64,000 nucleotides of DNA from Oscillospiraceae bacterium (GTDB taxonomy: Bacteria; Bacillota; Clostridia; Oscillospirales; CAG-272). Positions 33,437-40,924 of the stretch are shown here, one piece after another. Each line of letters starts with the position of its first letter. The stretch's first letter is position 1. Location of the stretch: positions 3,359-67,358 of the forward strand of contig SVTJ01000011.1 in the NCBI GenBank assembly GCA_015063845.1, given 5' to 3'. The translations under genes were made by a program, and so were the position numbers. The notes below the pieces were generated by a model. The model saw nothing but the letters and a program-made list of their open reading frames with translations. It searched no databases and was not told the DNA's origin.

Positions 33437-34288
33437 TTAATTTGGCAACATAAGTGGTACTGTGTGGCTCTTTGAATTACCGAGATTGCCTGTGATAGGA
33501 CGAAAATAATCATAGCTTGTAAGCAGTTCGATCTTATCTACGTCGACATTATATTTTTTCGCTATCTTTGCGTTTGTCAATAAGTACTGTGCCGCCTCGG
33601 ATGAACCGTATATCATAGCGGCGTTATATATCATTTGGTATCCGCTCAGAGGATCATAGTGATTTCCCAGCCCCTCGATGTACGCTCTGCCAAGCATAAG
33701 CTTTGCTTCACCGCACTGCGTAGAGGCATAAGGATCATCACTGTGCTCAACTGTAAGGCGGTGATACATTGCCACAGCGTCGTCTCCGTCAGCCTCAATA
33801 GCTTCGTAACGTCGGTCCTCTATATCGGGGTCGTATGAGGCACCGTCAAGAAGCGGAGCATTGATATCCTTATATATAACTCTATAGCTCGGGATAAGAG
33901 ACAGGCATTCTATCTCCACAGGATCGTAGGCATATCCGAGAATGTATGCAAGTCCAAGGTATAGCATTGCGTTGGCGCAACCAAGGTTTGCGGAACGGTT
34001 CATAAGCTCGATAGCCTTCTTGAAATCAACACAAACGCCTTGTCCTCTCAGATACATAAGAGCCATATTGAAGCAGGCAACACCTCCGTCCTCAAGAGAA
34101 GCTACCATATAGTATTCGAGCGCCTTTTGATAGTCCTGTACCACCGCAATACCGCGGTGGTACATATACCCGATGTTGGATGCCGCTATGGCATCGGGTG
34201 TACTTTTTACTATGTTTACGTATGTATCGAACGCATCCTTATGTTTGCCTCTTAAAAACAAACAGTTTGCACGCAACAGCTGATTCAT
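33437..34288 (-). CDS. Sel1-repeat protein
   Basis: The 283 residues have Sel1-like repeats at about 35-100 (IGYMYHRGIAVVQDYQKALE, MALMYLRGQGVCVDFKKAIE) and another at about 195 (LGRAYIEGLGNHYDP). The N-terminus looks like a TPR (LFLRGKHKDAFDTYVNIV). There is no signal peptide, so it is a cytosolic scaffold. The ATG follows AAGGAG by 6 bases. It ends the operon that begins at the motif at 36163. Confidence 0.75.
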   Translation of the reverse strand: MNQLLRANCLFLRGKHKDAFDTYVNIVKSTPDAIAASNIGYMYHRGIAVVQDYQKALEYYMVASLEDGGVACFNMALMYLRGQGVCVDFKKAIELMNRSANLGCANAMLYLGLAYILGYAYDPVEIECLSLIPSYRVIYKDINAPLLDGASYDPDIEDRRYEAIEADGDDAVAMYHRLTVEHSDDPYASTQCGEAKLMLGRAYIEGLGNHYDPLSGYQMIYNAAMIYGSSEAAQYLLTNAKIAKKYNVDVDKIELLTSYDYFRPITGNLGNSKSHTVPLMLPN

Positions 34289-34299
34289 AAAAACTCTCC

Positions 34300-35382
34300 T
34301 TATTTTTGTGCTTCCGCTTGACGAAGCATGTGATATGCTTTGGGAATGTTGCTCAGAGCAGCATCCGTTCCCGTCGCAATGATTTCATCGTACACATTAT
34401 CGACCTTGGCACAGTCACCGTAGAGCAGAGCGATAAGTATCAGTCTCCAGTAGTTTGCGACTTTGTTATCTTTTATCTGCATACGGCATATGCGTTCTGC
34501 TTCATAAAGGTCCTCGCTTGTCTTGTCGTGGGGGACACCAGCTATTGTGAGGAGCTTTGCTCGGTCATAAGGGTAGTGGAACATAAGATATAGGTATATC
34601 TGCTTTGCGCGAGTAACGTCTATATCACAACCTATTCCGCGAATAAGTCTTAATCCGATAATGTCTCCGAGATGGATGGCGCCTCTTTCGTAGAAATAGC
34701 TTTCCACTATAAACGATACCGTTTTCCAAAATAGCGTTTCGTCGTCAAAGAGTTTCCCTTGTTCGAGCATCTTTGAGTCGATACGGTTTTTGACACAGAG
34801 ATGGCAAAGGTGGTAGTAACTACCATCAAGAACAAGCTTTAACGCAAGATCGTCGGCTCGTTTCTTGGCTTTTTGCTTTATTTGCTCGTCGCCTTCATAG
34901 GTTGCGAGCATATTATAACAAAGGTAAAGTAAGTGTTCGTGCCATTCGACATCGAGTTCAAGTGCCACGAGCAACTCAATTTCAGCGCAAAGCGTGTGCA
35001 GTTGCTCTATGCTTTTTGAGGGGTCGCGACTTGCTTGGTGTACCCGCGCCTCCAACGAGTTCGCCTCTATCGCACGCTCAAGATACGTAAGGCGAGTATC
35101 TTTGCGAGGAACGTCGGGTGAGAAAAGTGCAGCCATACAATAAAGGGAGAATCCGTCTTGATCGGCTCTGCGGACAAGCTCCGGATATATGGACGCGGTC
35201 AGCTTAGTTACGTCAAGCTGCTGAGAAAAAGGATGAAAGGATTTATTGTGATGCAATGCAAAGCGACACTTCTCTTCAAATGTGAGAGAATCGATATCGG
35301 TCAAAAGGTACGCCTCCTCGCGTTCGATGATTTTGTTGGCGATGTCGTGTGCGTTAAGTCCGTTGTAGCTGTAATTAGTCAT
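34300..35382 (-). CDS. Helical repeat (Sel1/TPR-like) protein, unknown function
   Basis: The product of about 360 residues starts MTNYSYNGLNAHDIANKIIE. Its sequence is all-helical with short repeats in the C-terminal half (LRLIRGIGCDIDVTRAKQIY, which resembles a Sel1 unit). The track's ATG is 48 codons upstream; the ATG at 35382 has AGGAG 8 bases before it and overlaps no gene. No enzyme motif is seen. It probably acts as a scaffold with neighbouring Sel1 proteins. Confidence 0.55.
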   Translation of the reverse strand: MTNYSYNGLNAHDIANKIIEREEAYLLTDIDSLTFEEKCRFALHHNKSFHPFSQQLDVTKLTASIYPELVRRADQDGFSLYCMAALFSPDVPRKDTRLTYLERAIEANSLEARVHQASRDPSKSIEQLHTLCAEIELLVALELDVEWHEHLLYLCYNMLATYEGDEQIKQKAKKRADDLALKLVLDGSYYHLCHLCVKNRIDSKMLEQGKLFDDETLFWKTVSFIVESYFYERGAIHLGDIIGLRLIRGIGCDIDVTRAKQIYLYLMFHYPYDRAKLLTIAGVPHDKTSEDLYEAERICRMQIKDNKVANYWRLILIALLYGDCAKVDNVYDEIIATGTDAALSNIPKAYHMLRQAEAQK

Positions 35383-35404
35383 AAGTGAAACTCCTTTTTT
35401 ATAA

Positions 35405-35911
35405 TTAGTCTTCAAAATAGTGGATGAATGAGCGAAGCTTGCTTGAAATGAAAGGCCCGCAAAGCTCCGAGAAGCAAGAGATAAGTTTATCCGAAAGATC
35501 CGAGGGATCCTTAGGGTCAAACTCAAACTCTCTCATAAGATGCAATCCTGAGTCCTCGTCAAAGTATTCTTCGACGAACCAACCGTCCTCGGAGCCTCTG
35601 TCAAGAAAATCATTGGCTACTTCTTCTGCAGAGTCTACGTCATAGCAAGAGCTTCCGAAAAATGCTTGTACGTTTCCCATGCCAAGGTCATCGGTAGAAA
35701 CGTAGAACACTACCTCAGATGAGAAGTAATTGAAAGGGGAGACGGAAGGATCAAAGGAAAGCTCGACACATGTGCCGAAATCGTATCCTTCGATCTCAAT
35801 GCCGTCGTTGGGGTCACAGGTGACCAGCCATTTGTCAAAATCCTTCGACGCCGCACCCAGTGTGTGGCAGACTGCTTGTTTGGTGATACTTTTGAGATCA
35901 TTGTAAGTCAT
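35405..35911 (-). CDS. Acidic hypothetical protein
   Basis: The 168-residue protein is very acidic (DFDKWLVTCDPNDGIEIEGY, EEVANDFLDRGSEDGWFVEE) and alternates beta and alpha segments, similar to YbjN or type III chaperone-like folds, but I cannot assign it. GGAGG lies 7 bases before the ATG. It sits between a small membrane protein and the helical repeat gene. Confidence 0.5.
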   Translation of the reverse strand: MTYNDLKSITKQAVCHTLGAASKDFDKWLVTCDPNDGIEIEGYDFGTCVELSFDPSVSPFNYFSSEVVFYVSTDDLGMGNVQAFFGSSCYDVDSAEEVANDFLDRGSEDGWFVEEYFDEDSGLHLMREFEFDPKDPSDLSDKLISCFSELCGPFISSKLRSFIHYFED

Positions 35912-35929
35912 GGTTAATACCTCCGTTTT

Positions 35930-36115
35930 TTAAGATATGAAATACAGTGCGACAAGAGCTATGCCGCCGATAAATCCCGAGAGGGATATTATGGAGTAGA
36001 ATAAACCGTAGAATCCTCTGAGGTTATCGGGGGTCCTGCTTAGTGAGCTGATAACTGAAATGATGGTGCCGATGATAAGTGCGATGCCTACGAGTAAAGT
36101 AATGATAGAAGTCAT
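35930..36115 (-). CDS. Small two-helix membrane protein
   Basis: About 61 residues, starting MTSIITLLVGIALIIGTIIS, with a second helix IISLSGFIGGIALVALYFIS. The ATG at 36115 follows AAAGGAAAT at about 11 bases; the track's start is 27 codons upstream and would lie within the promoter region. It is the first gene after the motif at 36163. Confidence 0.6.
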   Translation of the reverse strand: MTSIITLLVGIALIIGTIISVISSLSRTPDNLRGFYGLFYSIISLSGFIGGIALVALYFIS

Positions 36116-36162
36116 AATAAGTAATTTCCTTTCTTTGTTTTTAGCGGAGAAGCTCTCCTGCT

Positions 36163-36194
36163 TATATATTGTTGTGGCAATGCCAAAACTTAAC
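36163..36194 (-). promoter_or_regulatory. Island promoter motif, copy 2
   Basis: On the minus strand GTTAAGTTTT-N13-CAATATATA, with the same spacing as the other two copies. It lies 48 bases before the 61-residue membrane protein and drives the small Sel1 operon. Confidence 0.75.
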
Positions 36195-36204
36195 ATTTTT
36201 TGTT

Positions 36205-36372
36205 TGATTGTTCTGCGGACTTACTCCCCAAGATGATGTGTGAAAAGAAGGAGGAGGAAAAAGAAGGAGGAGGAAAAAGAAAGATAGAAACTTTTAAGGA
36301 GGTAAGGGGGATGCCGCAGAAGCTATATATTATATGGGATGTGAGAGTTGCTCTCGGGAGCCTCTCATATCC
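36205..36372 (-). ncRNA. Structured C-rich leader or small RNA
   Basis: A transcript from the motif at 36380 would start with a hairpin (GGATATGAGAG with CTCTCACATCC, inner GCTC/GAGC), then a second stem TTCTGCGG/CCGCAGAA extended by CTTAC/GTAAG. Its loop contains ACCTCCTTA and two TCCTCCTCC blocks in a pyrimidine run, sequences complementary to Shine-Dalgarno sites. No terminator is seen at its end, so it may continue into the gene at 36115. Confidence 0.45.
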
Positions 36373-36379
36373 TCGTGTT

Positions 36380-36411
36380 TATATATTGCATCGATTTCTT
36401 GAAAAGTTAAC
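36380..36411 (-). promoter_or_regulatory. Island promoter motif, copy 3
   Basis: On the minus strand GTTAACTTTT-N13-CAATATATA, one base different from the other copies. It precedes the C-rich leader region, not a protein gene directly. Confidence 0.75.
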
Positions 36412-36443
36412 TATTTTTCGACAATTATTTTTCAAAAAAATAA

Positions 36444-36467
36444 GGACCTACTCTAAAGAGTAGGTCC
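36444..36467 (-). terminator. Terminator of Sel1-HEPN gene
   Basis: GGACCTACTC, loop, GAGTAGGTCC; the minus strand continues TTATTTTTTT. It lies 12 bases past the stop at 36479. Confidence 0.9.
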
Positions 36468-36478
36468 ATTTTCAATTA

Positions 36479-39364
36479 TTATTGTTGCAGAGTAGCATCT
36501 TTCATCTGTGGTACAGGTGCCTCCAAGCTCATTTGCATATATTCGGGGGATATCTTGTCCAAGAAGTTTCCGATTATGCGGTAAACCTTTATAAGAGCAT
36601 CGCCGCACACCTCTGCGTGTGTGTGGTTAACGACAGTTCCGTGGTCGGCGGAATTCCTGAAGCCCTTTATGTAGTTTACGTCCTCATCAAGGTCGATAAG
36701 ATAATTGATAACGCCCTCATCAAAGTCCATATTTTCAAAGGCGTCTTCACGGAATAACAGTCTTGCGTATTCCAGCATAACGGGATCTATCGTTTTGACT
36801 TGCGTGCCGTTTATTACCTTTCTGTGAGCTTTTTTGCTGAGAGCTTTTTTGTCATCAGAGCTATCAATACTCTTGTCGGAACCGCTTTGCAGCGGTATTT
36901 TCTCAACTCCTATCAAATGATAAAGTGAGCCGAGTGAGAAGCCAAAACCGTTTCTTTCGTCACAGTATACTATATTTCCGTGCTTTGGTTTAGAAAACTT
37001 TTCCTTGTTTCCAATCTTATAGGTTGTTGTTTTAGTTATCATGTTTGCCTGTCCCGTTCTGGAATAGCTTTCGATAAACTTAACGAACCTATGCTTTTCT
37101 GGGTCATACTCTGTGGGAGGGATCTTTTTGACGTCTTTCAAAAAGTGGACGTATCCTCTGCCGAAGAACTCACCAAGCTCTATCTCCAGCGCTTTTGAGA
37201 GTGTTGCTACAACGTTGGTGAAGTCCAGCATAGTGTATACTTCCTCACCGTGGCTGAGCGTATTTACGTAATAGAACATACCGCTGATAAGGCCTTGCTT
37301 TGCGTTTTGCTTGAGAAGCTTCCATTTATCCCCAAAGTCTTCTTCGAGGTCTTTCTCTATCTGAACGTAAAGATCCTTTCCGCGAATGCCCGATTGAATA
37401 AGCTTTTCAGCGTATTCGCGCATAGCGCCGCCGCTTCCTCTTTCACCAAGATCTCGCAATACCATATCATAGGCAAGTCGGCAGTTGAATCCGACATCAA
37501 GAGCCTTTTGATAGAGTTCCTTTGCTTTGGTCAAGCGTTGTGCCTTTGTACTTTCGTCGGTGATGACAAAATCAACGCCGCGGCAGTTATGGTAGCACTG
37601 AGCAAGATAGAAATAATGCTCTCCGTCATTATCGTCATCTACGCTCGACCAATATTCGAACGCTTTGCGATAGTCTTGCTCTATACTCTCGCCGTCGTAA
37701 TAAAGCTTGGCAAGGATGTTTTTTGCGTCGGTATTTCCAAGCGAACTTGCTTTTTCAAAAAGCTCAAGAGCCTTTTTGGTATCCTTCTCAACTCCTATGC
37801 CGTCAAGATACATAAATGCAAGCTTGATCATTCCAAACTCGGAGCCGTTGACGTTTGAGTTTGCTGCCTTTTCTAACCACTGGAAAGCAAGGGTTAGATC
37901 GACCTCTGTTCCGTATCCGTTTTTATAGCAGTTTCCGAGATTGCTGGCTCCAACGCAGTCACCAAGCTCCGCAGACTTTTTATATAAGTCGAATGCGCGG
38001 GACAGGTCTTTTTCAACGCCTTTTCCGTTCTCGTACATATATCCGAGATTGCACATGGAGGAGGGGTTGCCAAGCTCTACGGATTTTTCATACCATTCGA
38101 GAGCCTTTTCGGGTTCGTTCTTGGTAATAAGATATAGATTTGCCAAAGCGTGTATGTAGTCGGCATCTTGGGGATCTGTTTTTATTGCGTCAAGGTATAG
38201 CTTTTCGGCAAGCTCCAAGTCTTTTTCAATACCTGTTCCGTAGTGGTACATCTGAGCCAAAAAGTACATACCTGTTTCATTATTGCTTTGAGCGGATTTT
38301 TCATACCATTTTATTGCTTCGGTATAACTCTGCTCAACGCCTTCGCCAAGCTCATACATACAGCCAAGTTGCCACATACCGGTGGAGTCCTCTTGCTCGG
38401 CGGACGCTTTATATAATTCAACCGCTTTTTTGAGATCTGCTTCAACGCCTTTGCCATACTGATACATAAATCCGAGTCGCCACATACCGGTGGAGTCCTC
38501 TTGCTCGGCGGACGCTTTATATAATTCAACCGCTTTTTTGAGATCTACATCAACGCCTTCGCCATACTGATACATATATCCGAGTCGCCACATACCGGTG
38601 GAGTCCTCTTGCTGGGCGGACGCTTTATATAATTCAACCGCTTTTTTGGGATCTGCTTCAACGCCTTCGCCAAATTCATACATATAGCCAAGATGCCACA
38701 TACCGGTAGAGTTGCCTTGCTCGGCGGACGCTTTATATAATTCGACCGCTTTTTTGGGATCTACATCAACGCCTTCGCCGTCCTGATACATAGTACCAAG
38801 TCGCCATTGCCCTTCGGAGTTGCCTTGCTCGGCGGATTTTATAAAGCAGTCTATTGCTTTTTCGAGATTCATTTCAACGCCTTCGCCGGCAAAATACATA
38901 GCACCAAGTCGCCATTGCCCTTCGGAGTTGCCTTGCTCGGCAGCTGCCGTATACCATTTTACAGCTTCTTTAAAATTTTGCTCAACGTCGTTGCCGAAGT
39001 AATACCGCCAACCGAGTCGCCACTGTGCGTTGTGATACCCAAGTTCAGCGGATCTTTTCAGCCATTCAAAGTATATTTTGTCATCTTTTTCTACGAAAAA
39101 ACCGTTGGAATAGTAACAGGCAATTATATACGCCGCTTCGGCATCATCTGATTCTGCGAGAGAATAAATTGCATAAAAATGCTCTGCAAATATTTTTTCA
39201 GCCTTCTTGGTATCTTTTTCTACAAAATATCCATCTTGCAAAAATAGGGCTATACCGTAAAAACACTTTTCATCGCCCGATGCCGCGCCCTGCTCGTATA
39301 ATTTATATGCCTCGTCATATTTTTTGTTTTCGTGTAATTCTCTTGCTCTACTGTAATATGACAT
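36479..39364 (-). CDS. Large Sel1-repeat protein with C-terminal HEPN-like domain
   Basis: The 961 residues begin with about 18 Sel1 repeats (about 1-660; units such as LGYMYEFGEGVEADPKKAVE) and end in a helical domain (about 720-940). There, TLSKALEIELGEFF and later FRNSADHG (R903, H908) give an Rx4H motif with Asn after Arg, as in HEPN ribonucleases. The fusion suggests that the repeats sense or hold a partner and HEPN cuts RNA, as in many defence systems. AAGGAG lies before the ATG. No own promoter is visible; it starts 19 bases after the AEC gene ends. Confidence 0.65.
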   Translation of the reverse strand: MSYYSRARELHENKKYDEAYKLYEQGAASGDEKCFYGIALFLQDGYFVEKDTKKAEKIFAEHFYAIYSLAESDDAEAAYIIACYYSNGFFVEKDDKIYFEWLKRSAELGYHNAQWRLGWRYYFGNDVEQNFKEAVKWYTAAAEQGNSEGQWRLGAMYFAGEGVEMNLEKAIDCFIKSAEQGNSEGQWRLGTMYQDGEGVDVDPKKAVELYKASAEQGNSTGMWHLGYMYEFGEGVEADPKKAVELYKASAQQEDSTGMWRLGYMYQYGEGVDVDLKKAVELYKASAEQEDSTGMWRLGFMYQYGKGVEADLKKAVELYKASAEQEDSTGMWQLGCMYELGEGVEQSYTEAIKWYEKSAQSNNETGMYFLAQMYHYGTGIEKDLELAEKLYLDAIKTDPQDADYIHALANLYLITKNEPEKALEWYEKSVELGNPSSMCNLGYMYENGKGVEKDLSRAFDLYKKSAELGDCVGASNLGNCYKNGYGTEVDLTLAFQWLEKAANSNVNGSEFGMIKLAFMYLDGIGVEKDTKKALELFEKASSLGNTDAKNILAKLYYDGESIEQDYRKAFEYWSSVDDDNDGEHYFYLAQCYHNCRGVDFVITDESTKAQRLTKAKELYQKALDVGFNCRLAYDMVLRDLGERGSGGAMREYAEKLIQSGIRGKDLYVQIEKDLEEDFGDKWKLLKQNAKQGLISGMFYYVNTLSHGEEVYTMLDFTNVVATLSKALEIELGEFFGRGYVHFLKDVKKIPPTEYDPEKHRFVKFIESYSRTGQANMITKTTTYKIGNKEKFSKPKHGNIVYCDERNGFGFSLGSLYHLIGVEKIPLQSGSDKSIDSSDDKKALSKKAHRKVINGTQVKTIDPVMLEYARLLFREDAFENMDFDEGVINYLIDLDEDVNYIKGFRNSADHGTVVNHTHAEVCGDALIKVYRIIGNFLDKISPEYMQMSLEAPVPQMKDATLQQ
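38372..38803. repeat. 108-bp tandem repeats encoding Sel1 units
   Basis: CCACATACCGGTGGAGTCC recurs at about 38372, 38480 and 38588, with a diverged copy at 38696, exactly 108 bases (36 codons) apart. The high identity between copies indicates recent duplication or gene conversion inside the Sel1 array. Confidence 0.85.
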
Positions 39365-39382
39365 AAAATATCTCCTTGAGTT

Positions 39383-40336
39383 TTATAATCCAACTATCTT
39401 TTGCGCTATCCACACGACGCAGGGCATTGTTGCGATAGCAAGCAGAGAGGCGGTGCCGACGCCTTGCGCGGAAAATCCGGGGGATATGTCGTACATTTCG
39501 GCAAGCATTGAAACCGATGTTGCCGACGGCATTGCCGTGATAGTCGCTCCGAATAGTATCCAAAGCTCCGAAAAGCCAAGCAGCTTCATGATCACACAAA
39601 CGAGCAGGGGCATCACGAGCAGCTTGAAAAAGCACATATAATATACCTTCCACGAGCCGAATATCTGCTTGAAGGTCCTTCCCGCAAGCAATGCGCCGAT
39701 TATAAGCATTGAAACGGGGGTGCAGAGCGAGGAGATATACGAGAACGACGACGTCACAAACGTGGGCAGCTCAAACGCAGGCCACACGGCAGGTATAAGG
39801 AAGATAGCAAATCCTATGAGACTTGGTATAGTTCCTTTATTCACAAGCGCCTTCTTAAGCGTGAGCTTTATATCGTCGCGTTTACGTCCAAGTATCGCGA
39901 TGCCGAGCGTCCACAACAGGATATTGAAGCTTGCCACGATAAACGATGCCATAAACGCGCCAACGTCTCCAAGCAGCGATTGAAGTATCGGAATACCAAT
40001 AAAGCCCGTGTTGCCGAATATCATTGAAAATTCGAGTATCTTTCTTTCATCGAGGTTTTTTATGCGTATGCAGGCAAGATATGCAACAGCTCCCATCAAA
40101 AGGTGAGCAGTGATACCGAAAGCAAACGCTTTAAGACCCAAAGAGAGATTTTCCGCTGAATACCTCATCTTTATAAGAGAGGAGATTATCAGCGCTGGCT
40201 GCGCGATCTTGATGATTATTTCCGACATCTTTTTTGATGCCGTGCTGTCCATAATGCCCATCTTTCCGGCGATATATCCGACTATAAGCATCACGAAAAG
40301 AGTGGCTATGGTATTAAGAAAAGACGTAAAATCCAT
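39383..40336 (-). CDS. AEC family (auxin efflux carrier-like) transporter
   Basis: The 317-residue membrane protein has about ten helices in two halves, as in AEC transporters (LIVGYIAGKMGIMDSTASKK at the start, GNTGFIGIPILQSL in the conserved middle, and ATITAMPSATSVSMLAEMY in the second half). Bacterial members export malate or other organic acids. AAGGAT lies near the ATG. It lies between the island and the udg gene. Confidence 0.9.
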   Translation of the reverse strand: MDFTSFLNTIATLFVMLIVGYIAGKMGIMDSTASKKMSEIIIKIAQPALIISSLIKMRYSAENLSLGLKAFAFGITAHLLMGAVAYLACIRIKNLDERKILEFSMIFGNTGFIGIPILQSLLGDVGAFMASFIVASFNILLWTLGIAILGRKRDDIKLTLKKALVNKGTIPSLIGFAIFLIPAVWPAFELPTFVTSSFSYISSLCTPVSMLIIGALLAGRTFKQIFGSWKVYYMCFFKLLVMPLLVCVIMKLLGFSELWILFGATITAMPSATSVSMLAEMYDISPGFSAQGVGTASLLAIATMPCVVWIAQKIVGL

Positions 40337-40351
40337 TTTATTATCCTTATA

Positions 40352-40912
40352 TTACTTTAGCTCATCGAGCTTTTGTTTTATTTTTTTCATATCCGCGAGC
40401 ATCTCCTCTTTTCTTCGAGGGTCGCGAAGAAGCAGGGCGGGATGGTAAACAGCGGTTATGAGAAAATTACCTTTTTCAAACCACTCGCCGTGTTGCTTTG
40501 TTATTTTGAAGTCGGGGCTTATCAGCCTCATCGCCGATATTCTTCCAAGACACACTATCATCTTAGGCTTTATCAGTCGTACCTGACGGCGCAAAAACTC
40601 TATGCAAGCATCTTCCTCAGCAGGGAGTGGGTCACGGTTTTTAGGCGGACGGCATTTGAGTATGTTAGCGATATAAACGCTCTCACGCGGAATGTCCACC
40701 GCAAAAAGATATTGGTCAAGCAGCTTTCCAGCTCTGCCAACGAACGGTATGCCCGTCTTGTCCTCGTTGTCTCCGGGGGCTTCGCCGACAAAGAGTATAT
40801 CTGCATTCTCGTCTCCCGTGCCAAAAACGCAGTTTGTGCGGGTCTTGCACAGCTCGCAGGCAGTACAGCCCTCGCAATCGGCACGAAGTTTTTCCCATGT
40901 ATCGTTACTCAT
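40352..40912 (-). CDS. Uracil-DNA glycosylase, family 4/5
   Basis: The protein removes uracil from DNA. Motif A GEAPGDNEDKTGIPFVGRAGKLLD and motif B YHPALLL are both present, and CEGCTACELCKTR (residues about 14-26) with later cysteines form the iron-sulphur cluster site of family 4. The 186 residues fit. The ATG follows AGGAG by 8 bases. Its gene leads towards the AEC gene 15 bases away. Confidence 0.93.
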   Translation of the reverse strand: MSNDTWEKLRADCEGCTACELCKTRTNCVFGTGDENADILFVGEAPGDNEDKTGIPFVGRAGKLLDQYLFAVDIPRESVYIANILKCRPPKNRDPLPAEEDACIEFLRRQVRLIKPKMIVCLGRISAMRLISPDFKITKQHGEWFEKGNFLITAVYHPALLLRDPRRKEEMLADMKKIKQKLDELK

Positions 40913-40924
40913 TTTTAAGCTCCT

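Noticed and set aside
36311-36463. Plus-strand ORF MPQKLYIIWD... preceded by a perfect AAGGAGGT
   Set aside because: The AAGGAGGT is the complement of the C-rich leader on the other strand; the ORF runs through promoter copy 3 and into the terminator, and its composition is not protein-like.
23731-39364. CRISPR array or cas operon because of the CARF-like and HEPN-like genes
   Set aside because: No regularly spaced direct repeats with unique spacers and no cas1, cas2 or cas10-type protein are found in the window.
23687-39400. Integrase, transposase or attachment sites at the island borders
   Set aside because: No recombinase gene or flanking direct repeat was seen; the left border is a terminator and the right border a normal transporter gene.
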